In this document: positions 55,801-64,000 of the stretch, piece after piece | How positions within the stretch are numbered: position 1 is the stretch's first letter | Layout of the letters: every line of letters begins with the position of its first letter | Assembly: GCF_026151205.1 (NCBI RefSeq) | Contig: NC_087078.1 | Location: 844,175 to 908,174, forward strand | DNA: 64,000 bases | Reading direction: 5' to 3' | DNA from: Bolinopsis microptera | Taxonomy: Eukaryota; Ctenophora; Tentaculata; Lobata; Bolinopsidae | The notes under the pieces: model-generated | Seen by the model: only the letters and a program-made list of their open reading frames with translations | Database searches by the model: none | What the model was told of the DNA's origin: nothing | Made by a program: the position numbers and the translations under genes

Positions 55801-56095
55801 ATTTTATTACACTTTATACAGTTGTGGAGCTCTTTAATGGGCTCGGAAAAACGATTAGGTTGCTTGTATCTCAATCTCTATATTACTGTAAAGCACTTAC
55901 ACCGGGACAGTCAACTCTTGCTTACTCTGCTCTAGCTAATTTTACCTTATTTCAGGTGGATTTATATACATAGCGACAGTAACTGTCCTGCCTGAGTTGC
56001 TGCATGGAGGTTCCTCGCTGTGGCAAGGAGTAAAGGAGATATCAGCTCTGACAGTTGGAATCGGAATCATGGTTTTAATCGCAGAGTATGAGTAG
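43811..56095 (+). CDS. SLC39A7: Zinc transporter ZIP7 (SLC39A7/KE4/Catsup type), eight exons
   Basis: Exons: 43811-44285, 44521-44574, 48398-48575, 49247-49356, 53760-53846, 54006-54145, 55699-55798, 55956-56095. All phases fit and give 427 residues (human about 469). ZIP7 releases Zn2+ from the ER/Golgi into the cytosol. The start has a signal peptide ([15 protein letters not shown]), then a lumenal His-rich repeat of HDHGHDHG type, a first membrane helix ([20 protein letters not shown]), [11 protein letters not shown], a second His-rich loop, an acidic Lys/Glu loop (exon 4), [10 protein letters not shown], the signature [51 protein letters not shown] and a final IMVLIAEYE. The HNFTDG and HEIPHE metal site is complete. 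Acceptors are YAG; donors are GT. Exon 1 uses GTTGGT, four bases before a better GTAAGT that would break the frame. Introns 2, 4 and 6 hold large repeats and elements. Confidence 0.95.
44286..44520 (+). other. ZIP7 intron 1
   Basis: Short intron with a tandem donor (GTTGGTAAGT) and acceptor TTATTTTTCAG. Nothing else is visible. Confidence 0.8.
45000..45079 (+). repeat. Imperfect GTGTCACAGTG/CACGTG repeats next to the 22-bp array
   Basis: Irregular short palindromes of ACACGTGTGTCACAGTG type precede the ordered array and look like its seed or decayed edge. Confidence 0.6.
45080..45805 (+). repeat. 22-bp minisatellite, 33 perfect-looking units, in ZIP7 intron 2
   Basis: The unit is CACAGTGGGACGCCACGTG plus TAA, repeated 33 times without visible change (726 bp). 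Each unit holds the E-box CACGTG and the string CACAGTGGG. Because 22 is not a multiple of three, all three minus-strand frames read the same repeated peptide; these are not genes. The uniformity means recent expansion or active homogenisation. Confidence 0.97.
45859..46938 (+). repeat. 27-bp minisatellite, 40 units, in ZIP7 intron 2
   Basis: The unit has TAGCCGGTCGTATTGTGTG followed by ACCAGTTT. Exactly 40 units fit (1080 bp). Variant units (GGTGGTATT, AGATTTAGCC) cluster in the first eight; one TTTGACC variant lies near 46825. Since 27 is a multiple of three, long frames stay open on both strands by chance; they are not genes. Confidence 0.97.
46939..47660 (+). other. ZIP7 intron 2, middle part
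   Basis: No gene or known repeat. Ordinary AT-rich intron sequence. Confidence 0.4.
47661..47702 (+). promoter_or_regulatory. CRE/E-box-like cluster 1 (two TGACGTCA)
   Basis: Two 20-bp units hold TGACGTCA at 47675-47682 and 47695-47702, alternating with CACACGTGCTG. TGACGTCA is the consensus site of CREB/ATF-type bZIP factors. Confidence 0.5.
47871..47927 (+). promoter_or_regulatory. CRE/E-box-like cluster 2 (three TGACGTCA)
   Basis: TGACGTCA at 47874-47881, 47894-47901 and 47914-47921, exactly 20 bp apart with CACACGTGCTG between. The repeat is the same unit as in cluster 1, so the sites may reflect local duplication as much as regulation. Confidence 0.5.
48576..49246 (+). other. ZIP7 intron 3
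   Basis: Contains short local duplications (AACCTATGTCAAGTAAGTAG-like, 48797-48870). No other feature. Confidence 0.5.
49553..50662. mobile_element. Non-autonomous DNA transposon with CACAGTG ends (Transib/RAG-like)
   Basis: The left end reads CACAGTGGGCT, then 12 bases, then CATGCTAGCATAGG (49553-49589). The right end, read inward on the minus strand, has the same CACAGTGGGCT, then two bases, then CATGCTAGCATAGG (50662-50636). The flanks are CACCC on both sides (49548-49552 and 50663-50667), a 5-bp target duplication. CACWRTG-type ends with 5-bp GC-rich duplications are typical of Transib and ProtoRAG transposons. The interior is AT-rich with no transposase frame, so mobility would need a helper. 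It lies in ZIP7 intron 4. Confidence 0.65.
50663..50883 (+). other. ZIP7 intron 4, spacer with GC-rich segment
   Basis: Short GC-richer stretch (GTGACGCGCGCAATTTGCGC at 50778) between the transposon and the palindrome. No gene. Confidence 0.35.
50884..53611. repeat. 2.7-kb inverted repeat (palindrome) in ZIP7 intron 4
   Basis: The arms 50884 to about 52093 and about 52408 to 53611 are near-identical in reverse; position pairs sum to about 104495-104501. The arm ends carry ACAGACAGATCCGTCTG, a small palindrome of its own. TA flanks both ends (TA-GTACAGACAG and CTGTCTGTAC-TA), as for TA-target elements. The 315-bp centre holds a third copy (52260-52405) of a segment that is also in both arms. 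No protein domain was recognised in the arms; matching frames on opposite strands are mirror copies. Confidence 0.85.
54146..55698 (+). other. ZIP7 intron 6, mostly splice-site minisatellite
   Basis: About 300 bp of ordinary intron (54146-54452) is followed by the 36-bp array, which runs right into exon 7. Confidence 0.85.
54453..55714 (+). repeat. SLC39A7: 36-bp minisatellite made of the exon 7 splice acceptor, about 35 copies
   Basis: Each unit has a pyrimidine tract with TCTTCCCATTTCCAG, followed by TTGTTAACAGCCCTT, the first 15 bases of exon 7 (codons LLTAL). The genuine exon start is 55699; 34 upstream copies begin at 54476 and on. One unit, ending at 54906, is a base short. The 22 acceptors from 54907 onward are in frame with exon 7 (36 = 12 codons) and open throughout. 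The 12 acceptors before it run into a stop at 54911-54913. Some units carry CTT-GTAACA after the exon-like part, others CTT-ATAACA. Confidence 0.95.
55799..55955 (+). other. ZIP7 intron 7
   Basis: Short intron with donor GTATTT and acceptor TTATTTCAG. No other feature. Confidence 0.85.
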
Positions 56096-57240
56096 TTTCC
56101 TCTGTTCTTTTAAATTAAATTTTGGGTATTCAGATCATAAAAATGGTTTTAGCTGTTTTGGTATATTTATTGTGTTTTAACTAATTTGCATGCGAGGGGT
56201 CATAAGATGCTTTCAGTCTACTTTTTGCTGAGTTTCAATAAAAATGGTTCACAATTCCTTGTAAAGTAAAGCAGTCAATTGTTATTGAGACAACATATAA
56301 CTGTGGACCGCTTCCAGCTTCACTAACCAGAATTATATAATGTTGACTAAAGGATTGACATTGTTAGTTTATGATTGATCTGATCTACTTAAATTGATTT
56401 TAAAAGTTACCCAACAAAATCGAAGGCTCCAATTTGAGTATTATAGGCTTACCTTAGGGCCAAAGACCGTTCACAAGTTACGTATTACTACAGAATAAGG
56501 TGGAATAAAATTAGCGACATCATTTCCCCACTTTCACCTTTCTTTTCTACACGTAAAATTTTACAAAGACTTTCTCCCCGCTGCCGTGAATACATTATCT
56601 AAAATCAGAAAACGTATTTGTATTCTATACACTATAATTGATATGATAGTATTAATCTTATTATATGGTTTCGGCATTTCTGCATGAAATGAATGATTTG
56701 TTAGGTATGTACATTGTGCTTACAATTTGCATTATATGCATGACTTTATTTTTCCATTTTTATTACTGGTAAACATTTATTTTAACCCTTCTTTTGAATC
56801 CCTGTTAACCAATATTTTTATGTAATATAATTTATTATTCTAATCCAAGTTACAGTTGAATTTTGGCTCGATGGTTCTGATTTGCATTGTAGTGGTTTCG
56901 AATTTCCATGCAATTTTTATGTTAGATAAATTAATTCGGTTGTAAACAGTAAAAGAATTTTGATTTTAATCATTGCATCACTTAACTATTTTGGCAAAAC
57001 ATTTCTTTTTTTCTGAATATTCTATTGCTTGATGTGAAACCAAGAATTATCATTTTGTCAGATGAAATAGAGCACATACACCACAAGGTGTCTGTCGTTA
57101 CATATTCATCCCATTTGAACGAAAACCTATTAAATCTTAGTTAAATTTGGCCATTGTTCAGTCGGGAGAAAGTACAATTCTTAGCCTTTCAAAAGTATTC
57201 CAAGCGATCTGTATAATATAAGTTTGATACACGTTGTAAC
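56096..57240. other. 3' flank of ZIP7, nothing recognised
   Basis: AT-rich DNA without recognised gene or repeat. Confidence 0.4.
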
Positions 57241-58240
57241 CCGCTTTCGCGCGCTCCGACAGGAGTCAGAAGTGCACGCTTCACCGTCGCGTGTATGGTG
57301 TACGAGAGTTTTAGCGCGATGCACTACTTAACTGGGCCGCGCATCTTCTCGCAACCACAACCTTCGGTAGATCGGCGAAATGTACCACTGAGCCTCGCTG
57401 AGCTGCGAAGGATTGACATCGTGAATCAAGTACGAGTCAGATAAGAGAGGCTTACAACGTGTAATTGCATATATTTAATGTGGTTACCTGCGCACCCAGG
57501 CTATAATGTTCAAAAAAATAAAGAATTGGTAGAATGACAGGCCGCGCCGCCCAGTGAGCACGAGCGAAATAATAGGAGCCCTTTCTTTTGTATTGCCAAG
57601 CTTAACCACATAATTAATAATGATAAATAATGGTCGGCTACAGGCTAAGCAACGTTTACCTGGGGACCTCAGGCTATCATGTTCATAAACACAATAGAGA
57701 TTAGGCGGAATGACAGACTGAGCGCGGCCCAGTAAAGCAACGTGAAATCTTGTAGCACGATGCACTACTGCGCCGCGCATCAAATAATTATTCTCGCAAC
57801 CACATATGCAAATCGGCGAAATGCGAAGGATTGACATTGTGAATCAACGTGAAATCGTGCATACAAGTCGGCCTCCGCGAGCGAAAAGAGGCATACGCGT
57901 ACGACGTGTATTTGGTATGTGTCCATTGTTAGTGGACTTACTGAGCGGCGCTCAGTCTGTCATTCCGCCGAATCTCTATGTTTATAAACATTATAGCCTG
58001 GAGTCCCCAAGTAATAATAAACTAGCCCTAAGCGCGTTACTTCGTAGCAATTGCTTAGGGCGCTTTCAAGAAAAAAGCGGCGCGCGCTACTTCGAAGAAA
58101 TTTAGACGAGTAACATTGAACATCCGTCAAACAAATGGTTGTAGCGTGATGCGTTACTGGGCCGCGCCGCGCACTCAATTATGCTTCTCGCAATCAACCT
58201 CGCCGAGATGCGAAGAATTGACATCGTCAATTAAACAAAT
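57241..58240. repeat. Cluster of GC-rich dispersed repeats X and Y in both orientations
   Basis: Repeat X (GATGCACTACT, GGGCCGCGC, CTTCTCGCAACCA, GAGMTGCGAAGGATTGACAT) occurs at 57310-57430, 57750-57850 and 58140-58235. Repeat Y (CATTCCGCC, TTTATAAACAT, AGCCTGG) occurs reversed at 57485-57560 and 57655-57730 and forward at 57955-58015. The alternation suggests a composite element or repeated insertion. No protein is encoded. Confidence 0.6.
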
Positions 58241-58276
58241 GGCAGTGTTTGATCGAAAATTTGGTTTCAGCCCCCC

Positions 58277-58350
58277 GTGGTTGCTCTAACCAGAGCCCTC
58301 TCGCTTGCAGTATAGTAGCAGTACGCAGTACGCGTATACACATGGCTATA
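58277..58350 (+). repeat. Dispersed repeat Z, copy 1
   Basis: TTGCTCTAACCAGAGCCCTC and GTACGCGTATACACATGGCTA recur in the same order and strand at 61203-61325. The two copies bracket LINE E. Confidence 0.6.
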
Positions 58351-58939
58351 TGAACCCCTGTGGAGTGAAAATAATCAAACTTCGTTCAAGTGGGTATTTC
58401 TCGGAAAGGAAAAATTTAGGCAAACATAATACGACTATTATATTTTTGAGCTGATTTAATACGATTGCAGATTGCAGATTGCAGAAAATTATTTCAAATT
58501 TAAGCAAAAAAACACATTTCGACCACTTTTTTGTATTTTTAACCGAGAAAATTCTGGAATAGTAGCTTAATTTTAATGCCATCATGTGCGGCTGTGTTTC
58601 AACTATATTCATGCAAATTTCGTTGATATGCCAACGAAATTAACTTGCTCAAAACTTTTAAAAACATGGTTTTCGGCTTATTTTTGCCCCAAAAATCGGT
58701 TAAAAAATCAAAGTCATTTATTGCCATACTAGATCTTAACTTGGAGCCACAAGGCCAAGGGTAATTTTTGATTTTTTAGGAAACTTTTTTAATTCTTAAA
58801 GGGTGGATTTTATATAGGGTCATTGCTATATTATGTGTATACTGTTTGAATAATTTTATACTATATATTTATTGCCTTTAATAAAGACTGGGTACTGTCC
58901 TTATTATATAATCTGTCCAGTTCGACAATGAGTTTATCA
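58351..58939. other. Intergenic DNA with a LINE 3' remnant
   Basis: The stretch 58790-58890 (GGGTCATTGCTATATTATGT) resembles the 3' untranslated end at 36600-36650. Nothing else was recognised. Confidence 0.35.
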
Positions 58940-60830
58940 AGTAAAACAAATTTTTTTTAGTAAAACAAATTTTATTTTATACCCACAATCAATTCATATT
59001 TAGTTCAAATATTTAAAGTCAAAATAACTATTTCACATAAGTGGTTATATTATAATAAAATAATTTGTGATAAATTAATAAATTAATTTACACTCAAAAA
59101 TGAACAAAATATACGTACAATTTTTACCTAGTGCAACACTGGTTCAGCGCGCGGCTGATCGAAAAAGTTTGATTTGATTTACTAACTACAGTGTACAGCG
59201 TACATGAAAAAATTACTTACTGAATCTTTTAATACTAGACACATTTTAATTCAGATGTTGTTCAATGAGTTAGCCACAAAAATGTTCAAATTATGTAGGA
59301 GGGTAAAGGACACAATTGCTAGTAGTGCTTCTTTGTGCCCGTTGACTACAATGAACATTTTGCGGAGTTTCTCCAGACGGCTTTTATCGGAGTGCGTGTT
59401 ATTTACTTGGTTATGCACAAGCCAGGCCAACATTTTGTTTTTGTGTCAGCCGTGCTACCAGGTTGCAGAGTATTATAAACACTAAACAATTATACACTAT
59501 ACAAATTTGCTAATACAATATCATGCAGAGTCCGATCTAGCTGCAAACGTCAGACACCACAGTTCAGCCGCCAAGTACCGTTTAAGTGAACACCGAAACA
59601 CGAGGTTTAGGTGTCATTTTGTAAATCACTTTATGGATGGATAATTCAGTAATTGTTGAAGAAAATTACAGTCACTGCCACCTATAGCGTTATGTCATGG
59701 GTCTGATTAACGGCCAAGAATAAACGTACGTGCGCGCTTAAGAAACCCGCGCAAATGTTGAGGTAGGGAGTAGCTGCGGCGCGCTTTTAACATATATTAC
59801 GTATAGCGCCGTACGGAAACGGCAATATTTAAGTAATTAAGTATTTGTTTACATAAATTCCACGTTTTTATCAATAATCTAGCATGGTCCAAAACTGTTA
59901 AAGTTGTCATTATGCCACTCATTATCGAACCTGCTTTGGGCATCTAGAAGAGATCGGTTTAGCCTTGATTTGATTGAGTTACAGGATGTGTTCACAAAGT
60001 CAGGTTTATTCTGTGGATTGGAGTCCTTGAATTGATTCCAAAGCCAAGAAGATTTATAAATAAAGTTATGGCTTGGCTTTGGTGGTATTAGACGGTCATC
60101 CCTCAGTTCAGACATGTTAAGTAAAGAGTAGAGAGATATGGGTACCCTATATTTCACTATTTTAAAAAGTTCAGTTATAGTACGAAGTTTGTAAAGATTA
60201 TGAACAGTAAGGAGTTTATGACTGTTAAATAATGGTTTGGTTGATTCCTTGGAATAGAATTCAGCTCCTAGTTTTTGACAACATAAGGGTCTAACAAGTT
60301 TATTATGAACTACCGATTTAGAGCGGACACACTTTGCACATGGTTTAATACGTGGATTAACAGAGTTATTAACATTAGACTCATATTTACCCAGTATTTT
60401 ACATTGAATAGGTCTAGAACGAGCACATGTTTTGAATTTGTTTTGGTATGAGTTTGCATCTCCAAAAATTATTCTAATACATCTCTTCTGTGTTAAGAAT
60501 ACAGGGTTGATAACTTGGTTAGAGACACCACCCCATACTGAGATGGCGAACGTAAGGTGTGATTCAAATAGTGTGTGGTATATCTGCTTGTGCAGTTTTA
60601 TAGGTAGACAGTTTTTTATGCGGTAAATACGTCCACAAGCACTTCTTAGTTTCTTATTTAGTGATTCGATGTGAGGTTTCCAGTTCAGTTTATCATCAAT
60701 CAGCACACCTAGAAACTTAGTTGTTTTAACACGTATTATTATGGAGCCGTCTATGGAGAGATTTAAATCATCGGGTGTACTGCATATCAACTCCATCTTC
60801 AGCCCGTAGTACATCTATTGTCATGTTTAT
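58940..60830 (-). mobile_element. LINE E (CR1/L2-like), 3' half
   Basis: A 5'-truncated minus-strand element. Its tail is two tandem AAATTTGTTTTACT units at 58977-58940. The 3' region between stop and tail is about 940 bp, longer than in LINE A or D, so it may contain a further insertion (GC-richer part at 59700-59820). Confidence 0.75.
59879..60814 (-). CDS. LINE E ORF2: end of reverse transcriptase and C-terminal domain
   Basis: The frame begins after the catalytic RT motifs with IIIRVKTTKFLGVLIDDKLN and continues with KLHKQIYHTLFESHLTFAIS, FLTQKRCIRIIFGD, KLLTVHNLYKLRTITELFK and FIYKSSWLWNQFKDSN. The family motif occurs as KTCARSRPIQ, followed by an insertion with CAKCVRSK and LCCQKL that LINE A and D lack. 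The frame is open to its stop at 59879. The element is dead because the RT active site and endonuclease are missing. Confidence 0.85.
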   Translation of the reverse strand: MYYGLKMELICSTPDDLNLSIDGSIIIRVKTTKFLGVLIDDKLNWKPHIESLNKKLRSACGRIYRIKNCLPIKLHKQIYHTLFESHLTFAISVWGGVSNQVINPVFLTQKRCIRIIFGDANSYQNKFKTCARSRPIQCKILGKYESNVNNSVNPRIKPCAKCVRSKSVVHNKLVRPLCCQKLGAEFYSKESTKPLFNSHKLLTVHNLYKLRTITELFKIVKYRVPISLYSLLNMSELRDDRLIPPKPSHNFIYKSSWLWNQFKDSNPQNKPDFVNTSCNSIKSRLNRSLLDAQSRFDNEWHNDNFNSFGPC

Positions 60831-61973
60831 AGAGACCTCTTGTAGCTTTCCTTTCATGTTCATAATCAGTTTACTAGCTTGTTGTTTCTTTGTTGCTGCG
60901 GTGCCAAGCTGCCATATTAAAACTTGTTTTCCATGCGCTATAATCAGCGCTGTCGTCTAAAACTGGTATCTTACAAAGACTTAAAATCTATCTCTAAAAT
61001 TGTCTCTAATAAAAAATTAGTCTCTAATTGTCTCTAAATAATAAACAAAGTTCCATGTACAAAACCTGTAAAACAAATACGCAACTGCCTGCCCCAACCG
61101 GTTATCTCTGGTGACTTGTCATTGCTAGAAATGATAAACTTGGTTATATTGAAGTCTATCACAGAAAAGGAAATAAAGGTGTTATCAGACTAACATCTGT
61201 GGCGTTGCTCTAACCAGAGCCCTCTCGCTTGCAGTAGCGCGTGACCGCCGAAGGTGGAAAAGATATTCTACTTGTGAAACAAGCGCGTCATGCAGTACGC
61301 GTATACACATAGCTATGTGAATCTGTGGCGGGTGTAGTGGAAAGACACAAAATCGTCTTTCAGCCGATTAAAATGTAGCACGCACTTTAAACACAACTCA
61401 ATTACCATAAGACCAATCAAAATGTCGCTCTCAAATCTTTGCACATACACTTTTGAACACCGTTACCATGGTTACTATGCAACTTCCTATTTTTCATATT
61501 AGGACGTTGTGTGTGGGCAGCCAATGTTAATTCAGAGAAGCAATGACACACGTTGATAAGTCAGGAAAGAAGTCAATAGATATACAAAGACCCCACGGCT
61601 AACAGAGACATCATATATATAACATACTCCTGAAATATAGGGAGTTAACTCACATTCAAATATAGATACAAACATATAAAATATAATAGGAGAATATCAA
61701 GTTCACAATCTCCCTAAACTTTCTCTCAAATATTAAAAATGTTTAAATATTAAAAATCCCTAAAAACAACATACCCAAGTATCAAACTGGGCTACCTTTA
61801 AAACACAGATTCTGCCGTGGGTCAATTCAATCAAAACAATAGAATTATATCAAATAATTCATTCTCATTCATTCACACTTTTTATTTTAAAAGTTCAGTT
61901 CTAACTTTCATTATACATTACAGTTTAATAGTTCAATTCCAACGTTCATTACACATTACATCAATTACTGAGC
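60831..61973. other. DNA between LINE E and the copia-type coding region, with repeat Z copy 2
   Basis: Repeat Z recurs at 61203-61325. The stretch from about 61400 to 61973 may include the 3' untranslated part and an LTR of the copia-type element, but no second LTR is in the window to compare, so its limits cannot be set. Confidence 0.35.
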
Positions 61974-64000
61974 TTACAATACAGAGTACTGTCTCAGTTC
62001 ACTAGGAAGTGTCCCTTTTTCTAACACCTCACGCAACAAAGACGAAGATGCACCAGCCTTTGTCAAACAGTCTGCAAGCTGGAGATTTGTTGGAACCCAC
62101 ACATAACGTACTTCATTTCTGTTGAATCGTTGTCTTAGACAAGCCATGGGAATCCTCAACCCTTTGTCTTCAAGGGTGTTTGTTGTTTTCACAGCATCAA
62201 AGAGAGACTTGCAATCCGTTATACAGACTATAGGAACATCTATTTTCACAATTTCATTCCACTGCGCTTTAATCAGCTCAGCAGACTCCAGGCCGTCAAC
62301 TAATGCCCAACTTTCAGCAGCTAATGTGCTCTTACATACTTTCTTTATCTTTCTACTCTGCCATGTAAGTGGACAGCACTGACCAGATCGGTCAACCATC
62401 AATACAAGATGCCCACCTTGTGAGGATCCATCAGCCAGGTTACCAAAGGAAGCATCACTGAATACAACCATTGTTGTGTGTTGAAGGTCAAGTGAAGGAA
62501 ACCTGATTGACAGTGGGTTTTTCTGCATAAACACAATTGTCTTGTTCACCAGTTTCAGATCTTTGATCGTTCCCGAAGCATAGGAGTTGGATGCAATGCA
62601 TGTGCCATACGCAATATCTGGTCGTGACTGTGTTGCTGCCCAGAGCAGCTGTCCTGCTACTGATCGCAACTGACTTCTTTCTGCCTCATTGATTGGACAT
62701 GCATTCAGTTTTACTTTGTTCTGGTCGATTTTGATTCTGCTCACTTGATTTACATAACCCAGCTGTGATATTTTGATTGCCCTGTAACTTTGACTGAGAT
62801 CGAGCCCAGTGTACGTAAAGGATGTATCGACTTCCATACTGAGCTTGTATTTCATTTTTAAGGCACCAATGACCTCTTTGATGAATATTTCCAGTCCTCC
62901 AAACATAAGATCATCAACATGGATCACTATGATCCCACACGGCTTATCATTTCTCTGTAAAAAGAAAAATGATTCATCGTACACTGACACTGTTACACCA
63001 AGCTCTACTAGGGTATCTCTTAGTTCGACATACCACATTCTTGGACCATCGACCAAGCCATAGATGCATTTGAGGAGTTTCCACAATTTTCCAGATACCT
63101 TAGCTTCATTTGGTGGTTTAATGTATACTGTTCTTGAGATATCTTTTCCCTGTAGAAAAGCAGCCTGTACATCAATGTGCTGCAGTTTCCAATGCTCTGC
63201 TTGCAAAAGAGTAATTGCCAATCTGATTGAGTCCCTACTGCATGTTGGGGAATCTGATCGTATTGCTTGATTTTTCTCCTGATAGCCTAGAGCAACTAAC
63301 CGTGCCTTGTACACATTCGTGGTATTCTTTATCTTCTTTGTGATTACCCACCTCACACCAATCGTTTTCTGACCTTCATCAGGAACTTCCTCATAGACTT
63401 TATTGGTACAAAACTTTTCAAGCTCTGCCTCCTTAGCATCAACAATTGCTTGTTCACATGAATCTGTAACGCTTGTAAACATAACTTCATGTTCCTGCTC
63501 CTCTTCTGTATCTTCGTGCCATTCCTCTGTTAACTCAAACCAGTCGACACAATGAGTTTCTTCCTCCCCATCAAGCTGAATGTTCAGGCAGTTTTTGTAT
63601 TTTCCTCCAGCCTTACCTGCTCTACTAAGGATGTAAGCCTTCTCCCAGACATCCTCTTCTCCCTCTTCAGGGTACTTGGGTTTGTACATCACAGAAGTTT
63701 TCGTCTTAGGCAGGTTTTTATTTCCATTACCATTAACACTGGCTGTGCTTACAGGAGCACTAGAAGGAGTATCTATTTCATCAGTTATTTGCGCCTGAGC
63801 CAATGGCAAACTGTCATTTTCATCCAGATTTCTTTCTTCTGTTCTTGTCATATTTTTCTCAAAGTCAGATAATTCATCATCGTTCGATTCTGAAGGAGCT
63901 TTGACACTGACGGGATCACTTTTGTCCTTCAAATTACCAGTTTCTTCTAATTCAGGGACATATGTTGGCTTAATGTGACAAGGATGTACCTTGATGATTT
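61974..64000 (-). mobile_element. Ty1/copia-type LTR retrotransposon, pol end (continues beyond the right edge)
   Basis: This fossil element lies on the minus strand. The visible part starts at the right edge with the end of the integrase region, then a linker, then a copia-type reverse transcriptase (VRWVITKKIKN, VDVQAAFLQG-like HIDVQAAFLQ, YGLVDGPRMW, IIVIHVDDLM) and a copia-type RNase H (VVFSDASFGN, AAESWALVDGLESA, ITDCKSLFDAV). The family looks like the GalEa-type copia elements of aquatic animals. The frame seen is open, which suggests a fairly young copy; gag, protease and most of integrase lie outside the window, and its LTRs were not identified. Confidence 0.85.

Noticed and set aside
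59204-59485. 93-codon frame on the plus strand within the LINE E 3' region
   Set aside because: No recognisable domain, wrong strand for the LINE, and composition looks like chance.
60778-60945. Short minus-strand frame with Lys/Gln-rich helix-like sequence upstream of LINE E
   Set aside because: Too short, no match to LINE E coding order, no start context; could be chance.

Overview
This window looks like nuclear DNA from a non-ecdysozoan invertebrate animal. A cnidarian, perhaps a hydrozoan, would fit, but the phylum cannot be proven from this sequence. The evidence is a set of animal genes (a synaptonemal complex SYCP1 homologue, the ciliary F-box/LRR protein FBXL13/DRC6, an NST1-like protein and the zinc transporter SLC39A7/ZIP7), a high load of CR1/jockey-like LINEs with short tail repeats, SINEs, MITEs and a Ty1/copia element, and an AT-rich background.

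Layout. 1-5.6 kb: two minus-strand host genes, the large terminal part of SYCP1 (runs off the left edge) and a single-exon FBXL13 just upstream of it. 5.6-7.9 kb: intergenic DNA with a hAT MITE and a short dispersed repeat. 8-23.95 kb: a nest of four LINEs. LINE A is split by a SINE and by LINE B; B is split by LINE C; C is split by LINE D in the opposite orientation. The ORF1 of both A and C carries an AlkB-like dioxygenase domain fused to an SGNH hydrolase. 24.3-24.85 kb: SINE and MITE fragments inserted into each other. 26.4-31.9 kb: a homopolymer-dominated, strand-asymmetric stretch that is probably bad consensus sequence. 32-40 kb: gene-poor DNA with LINE 3' fragments, SINEs and two LINE B 3' ends joined tail to tail.

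40.3-56.1 kb: two plus-strand host genes, a single-exon NST1-like gene and an eight-exon ZIP7 gene. The ZIP7 introns hold most of the unusual DNA: a 33-unit 22-bp array with CACGTG in each unit, a 40-unit 27-bp array, clusters of TGACGTCA sites, a 1.1-kb element with CACAGTG ends and a 5-bp target duplication (Transib/RAG-like), a 2.7-kb near-perfect palindrome, and a 36-bp array that repeats the 3' splice site of exon 7 about 34 times. 57.2-58.35 kb: GC-rich dispersed repeats. 58.9-60.8 kb: LINE E 3' half. 62-64 kb: the pol end of a copia-type element running off the right edge.

The host genes have no obvious shared pathway (meiosis, cilia, an unknown NST1-like role, zinc release from the secretory pathway). 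All four have a plausible AG splice acceptor a few bases before the first usable ATG, which suggests 5'-UTR introns or spliced-leader trans-splicing. No tRNA, rRNA or CRISPR locus was recognised.
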